Positions 8,026-17,200 are shown, counted from the stretch's first letter. The stretch: 37,291 nt of DNA from an uncultured Bacteroidia bacterium (GCA_913009755.1 CAJVWU010000041.1:1-37291); one strand, 5' to 3'. Notes: generated from the letters alone by a model not told the origin. A program made the numbers and translations.

Positions 8026-9555
8026 TTATCTCAATGCTTTTTCAACCTGCGCAGCCACAAATTCCGTGAATGGTGTGATATTGTTTTCGGAGCTTGCTTT
8101 TTCAAGTGCTGCCATATAATCATCACGTTTCTCCAGTGGAATGACAGTCCATGGAAATCCTCCGGAAGAAAGCAAAACATTCATCAGAAAGCGTGCTATT
8201 CTTCCGTTGCCGTCGCTGTAAGGATGAATATAGACGAAGAAAAAATGTCCCAGCACAGCACGCACTGCCGGTTCGGTTTCTTTTTCAAGCAGATCGAAAA
8301 AGCCGGGTAGGGTATCTCTGACGGCTTCCGGACCGGGAGGCACATGTCTTGACTGACGGATAAAAACATTTCCATTTCGGTAACCGGCAAGGTCGGAAGG
8401 TTTTAACAAGCCTGTTGTGACAGACGGAGTAAATAATTCACGATACCAGATTCTGTGATCTCCACGAACCACACTGCCGGGGTTTTGACCGGAAAATATT
8501 TTTCCAATACTTTGTTTTACCGATTGAAACGCAAGCCAGTAACCTCTTGCCGCCAATGCGTTTGCATTTTCTTTGTCTTGAGGATTATTTTCCGGGTCCC
8601 AGGAACCGCTTTTTACCCTTTCTATCAATTCGTCCCTAACCCGGTAACCCTCAATAGAGAGTGAATTATATGCATCGGATAAATAGGCTTCATCCAATGT
8701 TTTTAAATAATCACTTAATTTTATCTTTAGTCCGGGCGGGCCGGGAAAGCGCTCCAGAACAACTTCTCTCATTGCCTGCCACATTTGGCTGATACGGTAA
8801 ACATTCGGGGAAATCTGCCGCTGTAATTCAAACGGGTGAAATATCCCGGTGAACGGGTTTTTTTCGCGAATATCAAACCCGGCAGCTTTCATGGCGTTGA
8901 TAATCTCATCTGCCATTTCATGCCTGCCAATGTTTCTGAAAGCACCGGCAAGGCGCCCTGCAACAGATGATCTTCCGCCATCAAGTAATGGGACGAGAAG
9001 TTCCGAAGTGTCATTAATCATGTACAGCGCTGTACGCACATCGGTGGGGTTTTGTTTGAAAAACCTTTCTGAACAGGCAATGAGTGTTGCCGGCAATGTA
9101 TAAAGCCGGATGCAGTTAAGTGTAGTCAGGTCATTTGTATCGGGCAGTGCCGCCCTGGCATCAAAAACAGAAATTCCGAAAGGTAGCTGAACCACATTGT
9201 TGTTGCCGCGCGGCGACCTGACAAAAAGTTGCCTGGGAACAGTTTTGTTGCCAACATGAAGCATGAGCGACTGTTCAGGGGAAATAACCCATTCATCACC
9301 CAGACGGTGTTCCAGGTATTCGGCGCAAAAATCCCAGAAGGAGGCATACCAGGAGGTACTATCTCCGTTTTGCTCACCGGGCCGGGAAACAATATACCAT
9401 CCTTTGATCACTTCCCGTAAATAACCGTTAGCCAGCAAGCGTTCCCGATGTGTACGCGACAACTGCTCCGAACGTACCACCAATGTCCCATACTTATTCT
9501 GAAGTTTTTTAAGCACTTCAAGAGACTCTGCAAGTTTTTGTGCCGGTGTTATCAT
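8026..9555 (-). CDS. Fic-domain protein with N-terminal AbiEi-like winged-helix region
   Basis: The C-terminal half is a Fic domain with the full catalytic motif HPYSDGNGRIAR near residue 442, which fits active AMP- or nucleotide-transferase chemistry on a protein hydroxyl. An inhibitory motif of the [ST]xxxE[GN] type (SLSIEG) is near 296-301, ahead of the Fic core, so the enzyme is probably self-inhibited. The first ~170 residues (YGTLVVRSEQLSRTHRERLL, GYLREVIKGWYIVSRPG, then WVISPEQSLMLHVG) resemble the winged-helix antitoxin/regulator domain of the AbiEi/DUF6088 type. One chain of 509 residues would thus hold a DNA-binding regulator and a toxin-like enzyme. No separate antitoxin gene is adjacent. 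Four direct repeats with an exact 24-bp period lie 37-123 bases upstream of the start and may be its operator. Confidence 0.88.
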   Translation of the reverse strand: MITPAQKLAESLEVLKKLQNKYGTLVVRSEQLSRTHRERLLANGYLREVIKGWYIVSRPGEQNGDSTSWYASFWDFCAEYLEHRLGDEWVISPEQSLMLHVGNKTVPRQLFVRSPRGNNNVVQLPFGISVFDARAALPDTNDLTTLNCIRLYTLPATLIACSERFFKQNPTDVRTALYMINDTSELLVPLLDGGRSSVAGRLAGAFRNIGRHEMADEIINAMKAAGFDIREKNPFTGIFHPFELQRQISPNVYRISQMWQAMREVVLERFPGPPGLKIKLSDYLKTLDEAYLSDAYNSLSIEGYRVRDELIERVKSGSWDPENNPQDKENANALAARGYWLAFQSVKQSIGKIFSGQNPGSVVRGDHRIWYRELFTPSVTTGLLKPSDLAGYRNGNVFIRQSRHVPPGPEAVRDTLPGFFDLLEKETEPAVRAVLGHFFFVYIHPYSDGNGRIARFLMNVLLSSGGFPWTVIPLEKRDDYMAALEKASSENNITPFTEFVAAQVEKALR

Positions 9556-9591
9556 GATATTAATTTTCTGTTAAGTTCTTTGTGTCGTATT

Positions 9592-9678
9592 AAGTATATT
9601 ATGTTGTGCAAATATACGTATATTATGTTGAATAGATTTAAGTATATTATGTTGTTCCCTTTTAAGTTTATTGTGTTG
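9592..9678 (+). repeat. Four direct repeats, 24-bp period, upstream of the Fic gene
   Basis: A 15-base core with consensus AAGTATATTATGTTG occurs at 9592-9606, 9616-9630 (one mismatch at base 2), 9640-9654 and 9664-9678 (AAGTTTATTGTGTTG). The start-to-start spacing is exactly 24 bases each time, with 9-base spacers of unrelated sequence. A weaker half-match lies at 9573-9587. The array covers the presumed promoter of the Fic gene, including a minus-strand TATATTTG box at 9616-9609. I read it as a multi-site operator, perhaps bound by the N-terminal domain of the Fic protein. Because 24 is a multiple of three, the minus strand also has an open frame with a QHN-x5 pattern, which looks incidental. 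Confidence 0.75.
9609..9616 (-). promoter_or_regulatory. Candidate -7 box of the Fic gene
   Basis: The minus strand reads TATATTTG, an exact fit to TAnnTTTG, 54 bases upstream of the Fic start codon and overlapping the gap and edge between the first two 24-bp-period repeats. A protein bound to the repeats would block it. No TTG is seen at the -33 distance. Confidence 0.4.
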
Positions 9679-9765
9679 TGTGAAGAAAAGTATATGCCGC
9701 AAAATGATGGTGTTTGGTTTTTTATTCATCCCAATATATTCGTATTTGCTTTTGCTCAAAGAGCT

Positions 9766-10836
9766 TTATTGCTGATTTTTCGGGCTCAACCGGGTCTTAA
9801 ATTCTATTATGTTGTATGCTGCCCCAGCAGAAAGAATATGAATTTGTTGTGGAACAAATACATCTAAAACGAGCTTTAAATATTCTGAGTTAACATTTTT
9901 AAAATCTTTAAACCAAACAAGATTTCCATCTTTAAAATAAAAAGGATTAGGGTTGTTTACAACCCAAGATATGCCGAGTGTTCCTACTGCTGCTGAAATT
10001 AAAATATCACCTAATTTGGGAATTTCATATTTCGTTTTAATTTCTTTATATCGTTCTTCTGAAATAAATAATTCTAAACTCGGTTGTAATCCTTTTGATA
10101 ATTCTACTATTTCTTTAGTTCTATAAAAAGGTATTCCGGATGTAACATATTCATCTTTATAAATTCTTTTGCTTGAAGTAATATCTGCTACTTCACCCAG
10201 CTCCACCATTTCCCAATCGGGGTCAATGTCAATTTGGGGCATGTAGTTTTCTACCACCATTTTTGCCCCGTCTATTATTTTTTGAGAAATATTAGGCTGA
10301 GCACCACCACTGAGAGAAATAAGATAATCTTTTTGTGATTTTAATATCAAATACAGGTATTCTGGAATTACTTTATCATTTAGATAAATACCACAAATAG
10401 CTTGATTCGTTGATGTTTCAAATTTCAATATACCAACTTGCCCTGCTGTTGCACCATACATTGCCACTAAAACAGTATTAATAGGAAATATTTTTGCTGA
10501 TGAATTTTTTAAAGCATCTTTTGTAATATGTATTTCAGCTGATTTTATATAGCCTTGTGAGACTTCACCACTTCTTAGCCAAGGAACAATTCCATTTTGA
10601 TAATATTCATCCAAAATGATATTCATATCGGGTCTGATATGGAGTGTTTTTAACCCTTCATCATTCAGAATCGATCCCAATTCCGATTTTATCATTTTAC
10701 CATTTTCAATTTCTTCGAAATAATTCTTTCTGTCATGGGTAACCATCGTGATAAAATACGCACCGTTCCATCCATAATCCCAACTTTGCAGCCGGGTGGA
10801 TTCGATTCGATATTTATTTTGAAACTTTTCAGGCAT
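9766..10836 (-). pseudogene. Chimera: REP-associated tyrosine transposase 5' part fused to HsdS relic
   Basis: From the ATG, about 77 residues (MPEKFQNKYRIESTRLQSWD, YFITMVTHDRKNYF, HIRPDMNIILDE) are the N-terminus of a REP-associated tyrosine transposase (RAYT). The join at about 10605 falls just before the place where that family has its catalytic HUH motif. After it the sequence is type I restriction specificity subunit: EYYQNGIVPWLRSGEV, LVAMYGATAGQVGIL, STNQAICGI, GGAQPNISQ (first target-recognition domain). A further internal deletion follows, then DPDWEMVELGEV and a second recognition domain ending early at HILSAGAAYN. No intact HsdS or transposase can result. The frame is open for 356 residues, so a chimeric protein could still be made. 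The start lies a few bases from the hsdR relic stop. Confidence 0.75.
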
Positions 10837-10840
10837 CTGT

Positions 10841-11858
10841 TTACGCTGCAAATTGTTCCAGATTCACGTAATCTTTAATGTATTCGGGGATAACCTCCCT
10901 GTATTTCGGGGCAACCTTTTTAAACTCCGAGATAGGTAATACAGCATTGGTATGCAATGCCTGAAAATCTTTTGATTTTAAAATCTCCCGAACATTTTGG
11001 TCAACCACATAGGCTTTAAAGAAATATTTCAACGCCCTGACATTCACGTCTTCATCAGGCGAATAAATAGAAATAAATTTATCAAATTCCTCTTCTAACA
11101 ATTCGTCTTTTGATTTGAATTTTGGAATGATGCCAAATATTTTTTCTACCACCTCACGAATGGAAATTTTACGGTCGATTCGGGCTGCTTTTCGCAGTTT
11201 TTCCAGATTAAAATATTCCTCGGGTTTATCAAAAATTTCTTTTCAAAATCACGCGAAACAAAAACTTCTGTTTCTTCGCCTTCCTCTTGCAATTTATGAA
11301 TAGCTGTTTTCTGATAATAGCGCAAAAAGCGAAGTCCGTTATCCCAAATAAAATCTTTGCTCTTTTCAATGGTTCCGTTCCAGCCGGGTTTTTCTTTGTA
11401 ATCAGGCATTTGAACGGCAACAATATAGTCATCATCAACAGGTTCATTTGCTAATGTCTGACGGTCAGGATTCCAATTTTTAATGGCGCCAATTTCGTCC
11501 GGCGATGGAAATTTATAGATTGGCTTTGGGTTTCCTTTTTCTAAGTTCCATAAGTAATGGACAATCCCGTTTGATAAAATGATAAATTGAGCATTTACGG
11601 TTTTGCATATTTTCTTGCTTGTTCTTTTGCTACTAACGGGTGTAAATCTTCTTTTTTGGCTTCGAGTACGCAAACAGGCCTGTTGTTATCGTCAACAAGT
11701 AAAAAATCCAATGAGCCGGAGCTTACTTTTTCAAAATCCTTTCCCCATGCATCAACTTCATGCTGCGTAATCTTTACATGATTTTCAAGTAATATGTTGG
11801 CTTTCTCTTTATTTTCTTGTAGCAAATTTATCATTTTATGTTTTTCTTTCAATTTCAC
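10841..11858 (-). pseudogene. Type I restriction subunit HsdR relic, frameshifted, helicase region deleted
   Basis: Three reading frames together give pieces of HsdR. The first (from 11858) has the nuclease core GSLDFLLVDDNNRPVCVLEAKKED, a PD-(D/E)xK pattern. A single-base shift near 11602 leads to NAQFIILSNGIVHYLWNLEKG and on to RYYQKTAIHKL. At the point where the family continues with the Walker A motif and about 500 residues of translocase, the sequence instead jumps near 11275 to FVSRDFEKK. Another single-base shift near 11232 leads to DKPEEYFNLEKLRKAARIDR and the EcoEI-type C-terminus ending in EYIKDYVNLEQFAA. Without the motor the complex could neither translocate nor cut. No hsdM is present in the window. 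Confidence 0.85.
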
Positions 11859-11926
11859 GGCAAAAACAGATAATGGGTTTCAAACCAACTATGACATCCA
11901 GTATTCGGTTATAAATCTTTTAACAT

Positions 11927-14884
11927 TTATTTCCACCAAACCTCATCCACGAATATCCAGGCGGGATTTCCGGCGCCTTCGTGCCAGGCCGGACATTGTC
12001 CCCGGTTTTTAGCAATGACGTGAATGTACCTGACTTCTTGTTTTGGGAAACGAACCTCAAAGTTTTTGATTATTCCTCCTCCGGCATGGGTGTCAACATC
12101 GTTTTGGGCCCTGCCGGCTCCTATAAAATCTTTCCCGTCCGCAGATACTTCAAACGTCACCCATTCGGGCATGAAAATCCATGAATTCTGATCCTGAAGG
12201 AAACCGGCACCCATTTTACTTATCTTTTGTGTTTCACCCAGATCAATCACAGCATCCAGGTTAACGCCGTAATAGCCCTGCCAGTTTCCGGTTGTAAAAT
12301 CCCGGCCACCACGCAGGGTGTTCACCAGTGCTTTGTCGCCGCCGCCGGTGTATTGCGGGCTATACGGGTTTTTTACCTTCACTGTTCTGCCGGCCGGTAT
12401 TTTAACGTATTCTGCATTCTCAAAAAAACTGTTTTTGCCGTTCCGGGAAGCCACGGCTGTGAATTTTGTGTCCCGGGTGATCTCAAAGGGCCGGATATAT
12501 TTTTTCAAAGCCGGTTCATCTTCCGTTGTCTGATACCCCCATCTGATATGCGCATCCTCATAAAGATCATCAATCTCAACAGTCAGGCGGTTTTCAAAAG
12601 TTTTTGAGATGGCTTTAAAATAAGGCACCGGGGTTATGGGATACTTTGTGATTTTCCGGACCGGACGGTTTTCCTTTGCTTTTCCGAATTCAGGTTTTGC
12701 CTGGCTTCCCATTTCAAATTCAAGAATTCCCCCCTCCATGATCATCTGGTGAGTGAGGTATGATTTCGTCCGGGGCTTTCCGTTGTAACTGACACTTTGA
12801 ACATAAAAATTGTCTTTCGACAAATTCTTCGCCCTGATCTTAAAAATATTTCCGTTTTCCAAATTGACTGTCAGCGAATCAAATTCAGGTGTCCCCAGCA
12901 CATAGATAACGCTTCCGGGCGTCACGGGGTAAAACCCCATTGCACTCATCACGTACCAGGCCGACATTTGCCCGCAGTCTTCATTGCCGCTCAATCCGTC
13001 AGGGCTGTCCGTATAAAGTTTATTCATTATCCGGTGTACCAGTTCTTGTGTTTTCCACGGGCTGCCAATATAATTGTATAGATAGGCCACGTTGTGATCG
13101 GGTTCGTTGCCGTGGGCATACTGCCCGATCAGCCCGGTAATATCGGATTGGTCACGTCCTGACATCTTTGCGTTGGAACTGAAAAGTTCATCCAGTTTGA
13201 CTTCATATTTTTTATCGCCACCCAATAAGTCAATGTGTGTATTGATATCCTGCGGAACAAAAAAGTTGTATTGCCAGGCATTGGCTTCGGTGAGCATAAA
13301 ATTGACCTCGGTGGGATCGAAGGGTTTCACGAAGCTGCCGTTTCTCCGGCCTCTGAAAAACCCGGTTTCCTTATCAAACAGGTTTTTGTAGTATTGGGCA
13401 CGTTGCAAAAATTCTTTCTCAATCTCATTCCTGCCAAGCATGTTGGCCATTTTTGAAATGCACCAGTCATCGTAAGCATACTCAAGGGTTTTTGAGACAG
13501 ACTCGCCTTCTTTGTCTGCCGGGATGTATCCTTTTTTTCTCAAATAATCCAGCCCGGACCAGTTGGCATGGGCCGAGGCCTGCATGGCTTCCAACGCCAG
13601 GGATGCATCAAAACCGCGGATTCCCTTTGCATAAGCATCAACAATAACCGGAACGGCATGGTAACCGATCATGCAGTTGGTTTCGTTGCCGGCCAGTTCC
13701 CACACCGGTAACAAACCGTCAAACTTGTTCATATTCAGCATGGATTTGATCAAATCCACGGTACGATTCCGTTCGATGATGGTAAACAAAGGATGCAGTG
13801 TCCTGAAAGTATCCCAAAGCGAAAAAACAGTGTACATCGTAAAGGTGGTATCACGGTGAACTTTGTGGTCATGCCCGCGGTATCTGCCGTCAACATCCGA
13901 ATAAATATTGGGCGCCAGCATGGTATGATAGAGCGCCGTGTAAAAAACTTCCTTTTGTGCATCAGTACCCCCGCCAACTTGTATTTTTTGAATTTGACCG
14001 GCCCATTTTTTTCTGGCGGAATAAACCACATTGTCAAAATCCCATCCGGGAATTTCCGCATACAGGTTGTTTTTGGCTCCTTCAACATCCACAGGGGATA
14101 TGCCTGCCTTTACATAAATTATATCTCCGGCATCCACATCAAAATCAACCCATGCTTTCAGGTTGCTCCCCCGTGCTTTCGTTTTGCCGGGCTTTTCAAT
14201 ATCATTTTCAACGATGCCAAACGATTTGAACGGTTTGCTGAAAACGGCATAGAAATAAACATACTGGTCATTTGCCCAACCGTCCGTTCGTCTCAATCCG
14301 GCAATTTCATGATCGCTGATTATATTAATGCGGGAATCAAGAATCTTCTCGGAAGTAATGCTTTCTTTCAAATCAATCATGATGTGGGCTTTTCCACCGC
14401 CGGCAAACATATACTTGTGAAATCCGGCCCGTTCGGTTGCTGTCAGGCCAACATAAATGTCATAATCCTGAAGGTAAACACCGTAATAACCTGCTTTGGC
14501 CAGCTCTTTCTCATGACTGAAGCGGGAGGCATAACCCGAATCAGGATATTGAGCTGTTCCGGGGTTTGTCTGCAACGGGCCAATTGTGGGCATAAAACGG
14601 ATGTCGCCGTAATCGCCCACGCCTGTTCCGCTCAGGTGTGTATGGCTGAACCCGAAAACCACTCTGTCGGAATAATGATAGCCCGAGCAGCCGTCCCAAC
14701 TGTCTTTGCGGGTATCGGGGCTCAACTGCACCATCCCGAAAGGCACCACAGCACCCGGATAAGTGTGGCCGTGGCCACCGGTCCCGATGAAGGGATTGAT
14801 GTAGTCAACGGGTTGTTTGGGTTCCTGCTTACTACAGGCAGTCAGGATAGTAATTACAAAAAAAAGCCAGGACAATTTTTTCAT
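11927..14884 (-). CDS. GH92 family alpha-mannosidase lipoprotein
   Basis: This 985-residue surface or periplasmic exo-alpha-mannosidase would trim alpha-linked mannose from N-glycan or mannan-type substrates in a Ca2+-dependent reaction. It begins with a lipoprotein signal (MKKLSWLFFVITILTACSKQ, lipobox LTAC). GH92 hallmarks follow: DYINPFIGTGGHGHTYPGAVVPFGM, GYHYSD, GFSHTHLSGTG, LPVWELAGNETNCMIGYH near residues 390-410 and GLSGNEDCGQMSAWYVMSAMGFYP near 628-650. The last ~135 residues look like an F5/8 type C (CBM32-like) carbohydrate-binding domain (GNWQGYYGVNLDAVIDLG, ending IFVDEVWWK). The start overlaps the stop of the upstream gene in an ATGA, so the two are translationally coupled. The nearby GH20 pseudogene suggests a former N-glycan or glycoconjugate theme. 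Confidence 0.95.
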   Translation of the reverse strand: MKKLSWLFFVITILTACSKQEPKQPVDYINPFIGTGGHGHTYPGAVVPFGMVQLSPDTRKDSWDGCSGYHYSDRVVFGFSHTHLSGTGVGDYGDIRFMPTIGPLQTNPGTAQYPDSGYASRFSHEKELAKAGYYGVYLQDYDIYVGLTATERAGFHKYMFAGGGKAHIMIDLKESITSEKILDSRINIISDHEIAGLRRTDGWANDQYVYFYAVFSKPFKSFGIVENDIEKPGKTKARGSNLKAWVDFDVDAGDIIYVKAGISPVDVEGAKNNLYAEIPGWDFDNVVYSARKKWAGQIQKIQVGGGTDAQKEVFYTALYHTMLAPNIYSDVDGRYRGHDHKVHRDTTFTMYTVFSLWDTFRTLHPLFTIIERNRTVDLIKSMLNMNKFDGLLPVWELAGNETNCMIGYHAVPVIVDAYAKGIRGFDASLALEAMQASAHANWSGLDYLRKKGYIPADKEGESVSKTLEYAYDDWCISKMANMLGRNEIEKEFLQRAQYYKNLFDKETGFFRGRRNGSFVKPFDPTEVNFMLTEANAWQYNFFVPQDINTHIDLLGGDKKYEVKLDELFSSNAKMSGRDQSDITGLIGQYAHGNEPDHNVAYLYNYIGSPWKTQELVHRIMNKLYTDSPDGLSGNEDCGQMSAWYVMSAMGFYPVTPGSVIYVLGTPEFDSLTVNLENGNIFKIRAKNLSKDNFYVQSVSYNGKPRTKSYLTHQMIMEGGILEFEMGSQAKPEFGKAKENRPVRKITKYPITPVPYFKAISKTFENRLTVEIDDLYEDAHIRWGYQTTEDEPALKKYIRPFEITRDTKFTAVASRNGKNSFFENAEYVKIPAGRTVKVKNPYSPQYTGGGDKALVNTLRGGRDFTTGNWQGYYGVNLDAVIDLGETQKISKMGAGFLQDQNSWIFMPEWVTFEVSADGKDFIGAGRAQNDVDTHAGGGIIKNFEVRFPKQEVRYIHVIAKNRGQCPAWHEGAGNPAWIFVDEVWWK

Positions 14885-15309
14885 GAATTGTGGTTTTTAT
14901 GGTCAAGTGGAATAACACTGTCAGGCGGTGCTTGTACCCGGGGCGGAAAGGTTGTCAAAATACTGTCCCTGTCCCAATGCAGGTTTGGAAAACCTCCGGC
15001 ATAATAATTGATCTGAAAAGATTCCAATTGTCCGTTTTTGTCATAGTAAAGTACCTGTAAAGGCTGATAGTGATTTTTTATCTGTTCTCTGTATCGGGTT
15101 GTATCAGGCGAAAACAAAAATGACAGGTACGAAGTATCTAATTCGTAGTTGTCTGCCTGTGGAATTTTATATTTTTTTGAAGATCGGGCAATCGTTTCCT
15201 TATTTGTTTTTTTTGGATTCTTCATGCCATAAATTCCACGGGTAAATGACGAGTAACCTGTCAATCCGAAAATTAAAGAAAAAGTTAAAATAGTTGTACG
15301 TAAATTCAT
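14881..15309 (-). CDS. Small exported protein of unknown function, coupled to GH92
   Basis: The product has about 142 residues. I chose the ATG giving MNLRTTILTFSLIFGLTGYSS because the longer frame would need a TTG two codons upstream. The N-terminus is a signal peptide or membrane anchor, followed by a lysine-rich stretch and a mature part with YYDKNGQLESFQINYYAGGFPNLHWDRD, which suggests a small beta-rich domain. I do not recognise the family. The stop codon overlaps the GH92 start (ATGA), so the two genes form one operon, and the protein may act with the mannosidase at the cell envelope. The role is unknown. Confidence 0.7.
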   Translation of the reverse strand: MNLRTTILTFSLIFGLTGYSSFTRGIYGMKNPKKTNKETIARSSKKYKIPQADNYELDTSYLSFLFSPDTTRYREQIKNHYQPLQVLYYDKNGQLESFQINYYAGGFPNLHWDRDSILTTFPPRVQAPPDSVIPLDHKNHNS

Positions 15310-15371
15310 TCGCAAAGTAAACCTTTCCGATTAAGTTCATAACAGCTTGTTCACTTGCGGAGTAAAGTCGT

Positions 15372-15749
15372 TTATTTTGCCAAAGCAACAAGCAATCCCC
15401 CGGTTATAAAAGCCATTATCCACCACAAATATGCCACCAATGAATAGCGATGGATAACATTATTGATTTTTTCGCCAAATTTTAAATAATATTTCCAAAT
15501 CAGGAATGTATCAATCAGCATTGCCAATAATGCAGAATAGCCAATAAACCCATGCAGGGTAAATGCAGAATTCGACGAACCGTAAATCATAAACGAAGTT
15601 GCAGTAATATCCAGACTAATTCCTAATGTCAGAAATGTAAGGACAAAACGATTTACTTTTTTCTTAATTTGTTCTGTAATAACAGCTATTGAATAAGCAA
15701 AAAAAGCAGCCGTTACTGTCGTTGTTCCAATTAAAATATAGATGTTCAT
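15372..15749 (-). CDS. Small four-helix membrane protein, HsmA/TIGR03987-like
   Basis: The 125-residue protein is almost entirely hydrophobic, with four predicted membrane segments (about residues 5-25, 38-56, 63-88 and 102-123) separated by short charged loops such as EQIKKKVNR and KFGEKINNVIHR. The pattern, including LHGFIGYSALLAMLIDTFLIW and HRYSLVAYLWWIMAFITGG, resembles the small family annotated TIGR03987/HsmA. Its biochemical function is not established to my knowledge. The conserved histidines in helices 3 and 4 could bind haem or metal; that is speculation. It lies 57 bases upstream of the small exported gene on the same strand and may belong to the same transcript. Confidence 0.65.
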   Translation of the reverse strand: MNIYILIGTTTVTAAFFAYSIAVITEQIKKKVNRFVLTFLTLGISLDITATSFMIYGSSNSAFTLHGFIGYSALLAMLIDTFLIWKYYLKFGEKINNVIHRYSLVAYLWWIMAFITGGLLVALAK

Positions 15750-15869
15750 TTTTTGTTGTATTGTATCCGGCTTGCAATTACAATAATTGCGGTCAATATT
15801 CTTGCAAGAATCAACGTGGAAAATAGTAAAATTGTACGTATAATTATCAATTGTTTCATTAAATAATTA

Positions 15870-17098
15870 TTATTCTTTTGGTTTTTGTTGCGTTTCGGTT
15901 TCCATTTTTATCCTGAACCGTTTTCCGTCTTTTGTCATTTTCGGGACAATATCCACCTTCCACGAACCTTTGGAAAAGTTTACCCCCATGAAACCGAACC
16001 GTTTGAACTGGGTGTTCAGCCGTTTTCTGAAATCGTCCCAGTTCCGTTTATTTGCCGGGCTCCAGGCCACTTCCGCCAAAGAGGTCATCCGCGGAACAGT
16101 TCCATCATTTCATCCAGCACCTCTTCCAAAAAGATAAAAACGCTGTCGTTGCCGGCGCAGAAAATGTCACTGTTCGGCCAGTAACTTCCCGGCCTGACAA
16201 AAGTCTTTTTACCCTTGCACGACAGCGAGGGATAAGCGGCAAACACTTCGCTGGTATGGCCGGGCATTTCTATTTCGGGAACGATCATCACCTGCCGTTC
16301 CGCCGCATATTTTACGATCTCACGGATGTCTTCCTGTGTGTAGAATCCGCCATAAGTGGCTTTTTCACCTGGTTTCGGGTCGGAAGTTTTACGCCAGGGC
16401 TGGTCTTCACGGTGCACCCGCCAGGCACAGATACTGGTAAGTTCAGGATATTTTTTGATCTCGATACGCCAGCCGTTGTCATCGGTCAGGTGCCAGTGGA
16501 ATACATTCATTTTGTGCATGGCGATCAGGTCAATATAGGTTTTGATGAATTCTTTCGGGAAGAAATGCCGCGAAACATCGAGATGCATTCCCCTCCAGCT
16601 GAAACGGGGTTTGTCGAAAACAGAAACCGCCGGCATGATCCACGCCATCCCCTTGATTTTCTGCGGATTGTATATCTCCGGAGGCAGCAACTGAAACACG
16701 GTCTGAACGCCGTAAAACAAACCCGCTGCATTGTTGGCGGAGATGACAACTTTTTCGGGACTTACACTCAGCAGGTATCCTTCATTTCACAGACTGTCAT
16801 TATTTACCAGACGGAAAACAATGGCGTTGGATTTTGTCTTCTCTTTTCCGTACTTCAACTTAAATCCTGTGGGTTTTTCAATCCATGTTTTAAAATATTC
16901 CGCTACTTGTCTGATTTCTTTTTTATCAGAAGAAACGATCTTTGTTTTACTGTTGAGAATAAATTCCCCCTGTTTCATCTTCATTTCAACGGGAATGGGG
17001 ATAACGGCAGGTTTTTCACTTTGGCTCGTCAGGGGTTTGAATGCGGTTAGCAAAAAGACGAAAATAGCAACAAATGCAACAAGCCGGTTCAATTTCAT
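15870..17098 (-). pseudogene. GH20 beta-N-acetylhexosaminidase pseudogene
   Basis: The family removes terminal beta-linked GlcNAc or GalNAc. The intact start MKLNRLVAFVAIFVFLLTAF is a signal peptide, followed by the GH20b domain (PAVIPIPVEMKMKQGEF). An in-frame TGA at 16789-16787 interrupts it after LVNNDSL; the same frame continues at once with NEGYLLSVSPEKVVISANNAAG, so this is one nonsense change. The catalytic barrel then shows FSWRGMHLDVSRHF, HWHLTDDNGWRIEIKKYPEL and VPEIEMPGHTSEVFAAYP. Near 16088 the reading jumps from MMELF to MTSLAEVAWSP in another frame. Intact homologues have about 200 residues there, including the GGDE motif with the catalytic Asp-Glu pair, so the remnant cannot be active. 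The remaining C-terminus runs to 15870. Confidence 0.88.
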
Positions 17099-17200
17099 GG
17101 TGGTCTGGTTTTTTCTTTGCAAGGTTAATAGAAATTCTTTGTTTCCCGAAAGATAGTCGTTTGTTTTTTTGAAAATATGGGATAATATATTATTCAATTG

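Noticed and set aside
9592-9678. CRISPR array
   Set aside because: The repeats are 15 bases with 9-base spacers, far too short, and no cas gene is nearby.
9571-9759. A 62-residue minus-strand frame with repeated QHN-x5 units over the 24-bp repeats
   Set aside because: The repeating pattern follows from a DNA period divisible by three. The frame has low complexity, overlaps the presumed promoter and has no recognisable start context. An operator array explains the conservation of the core but not of the spacers.
13793-15004. A 403-residue plus-strand open frame opposite the GH92 gene
   Set aside because: It is antisense to a protein with all GH92 motifs. Its translation has no domain, and such long antisense frames arise from codon bias.
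16787-16789. TGA read as an amino acid (stop-codon recoding) in the GH20 gene
   Set aside because: Intact genes here end in TGA (large cassette A gene, small exported gene at 14881). The same GH20 gene has a second inactivating deletion, so a nonsense mutation is the simpler reading.
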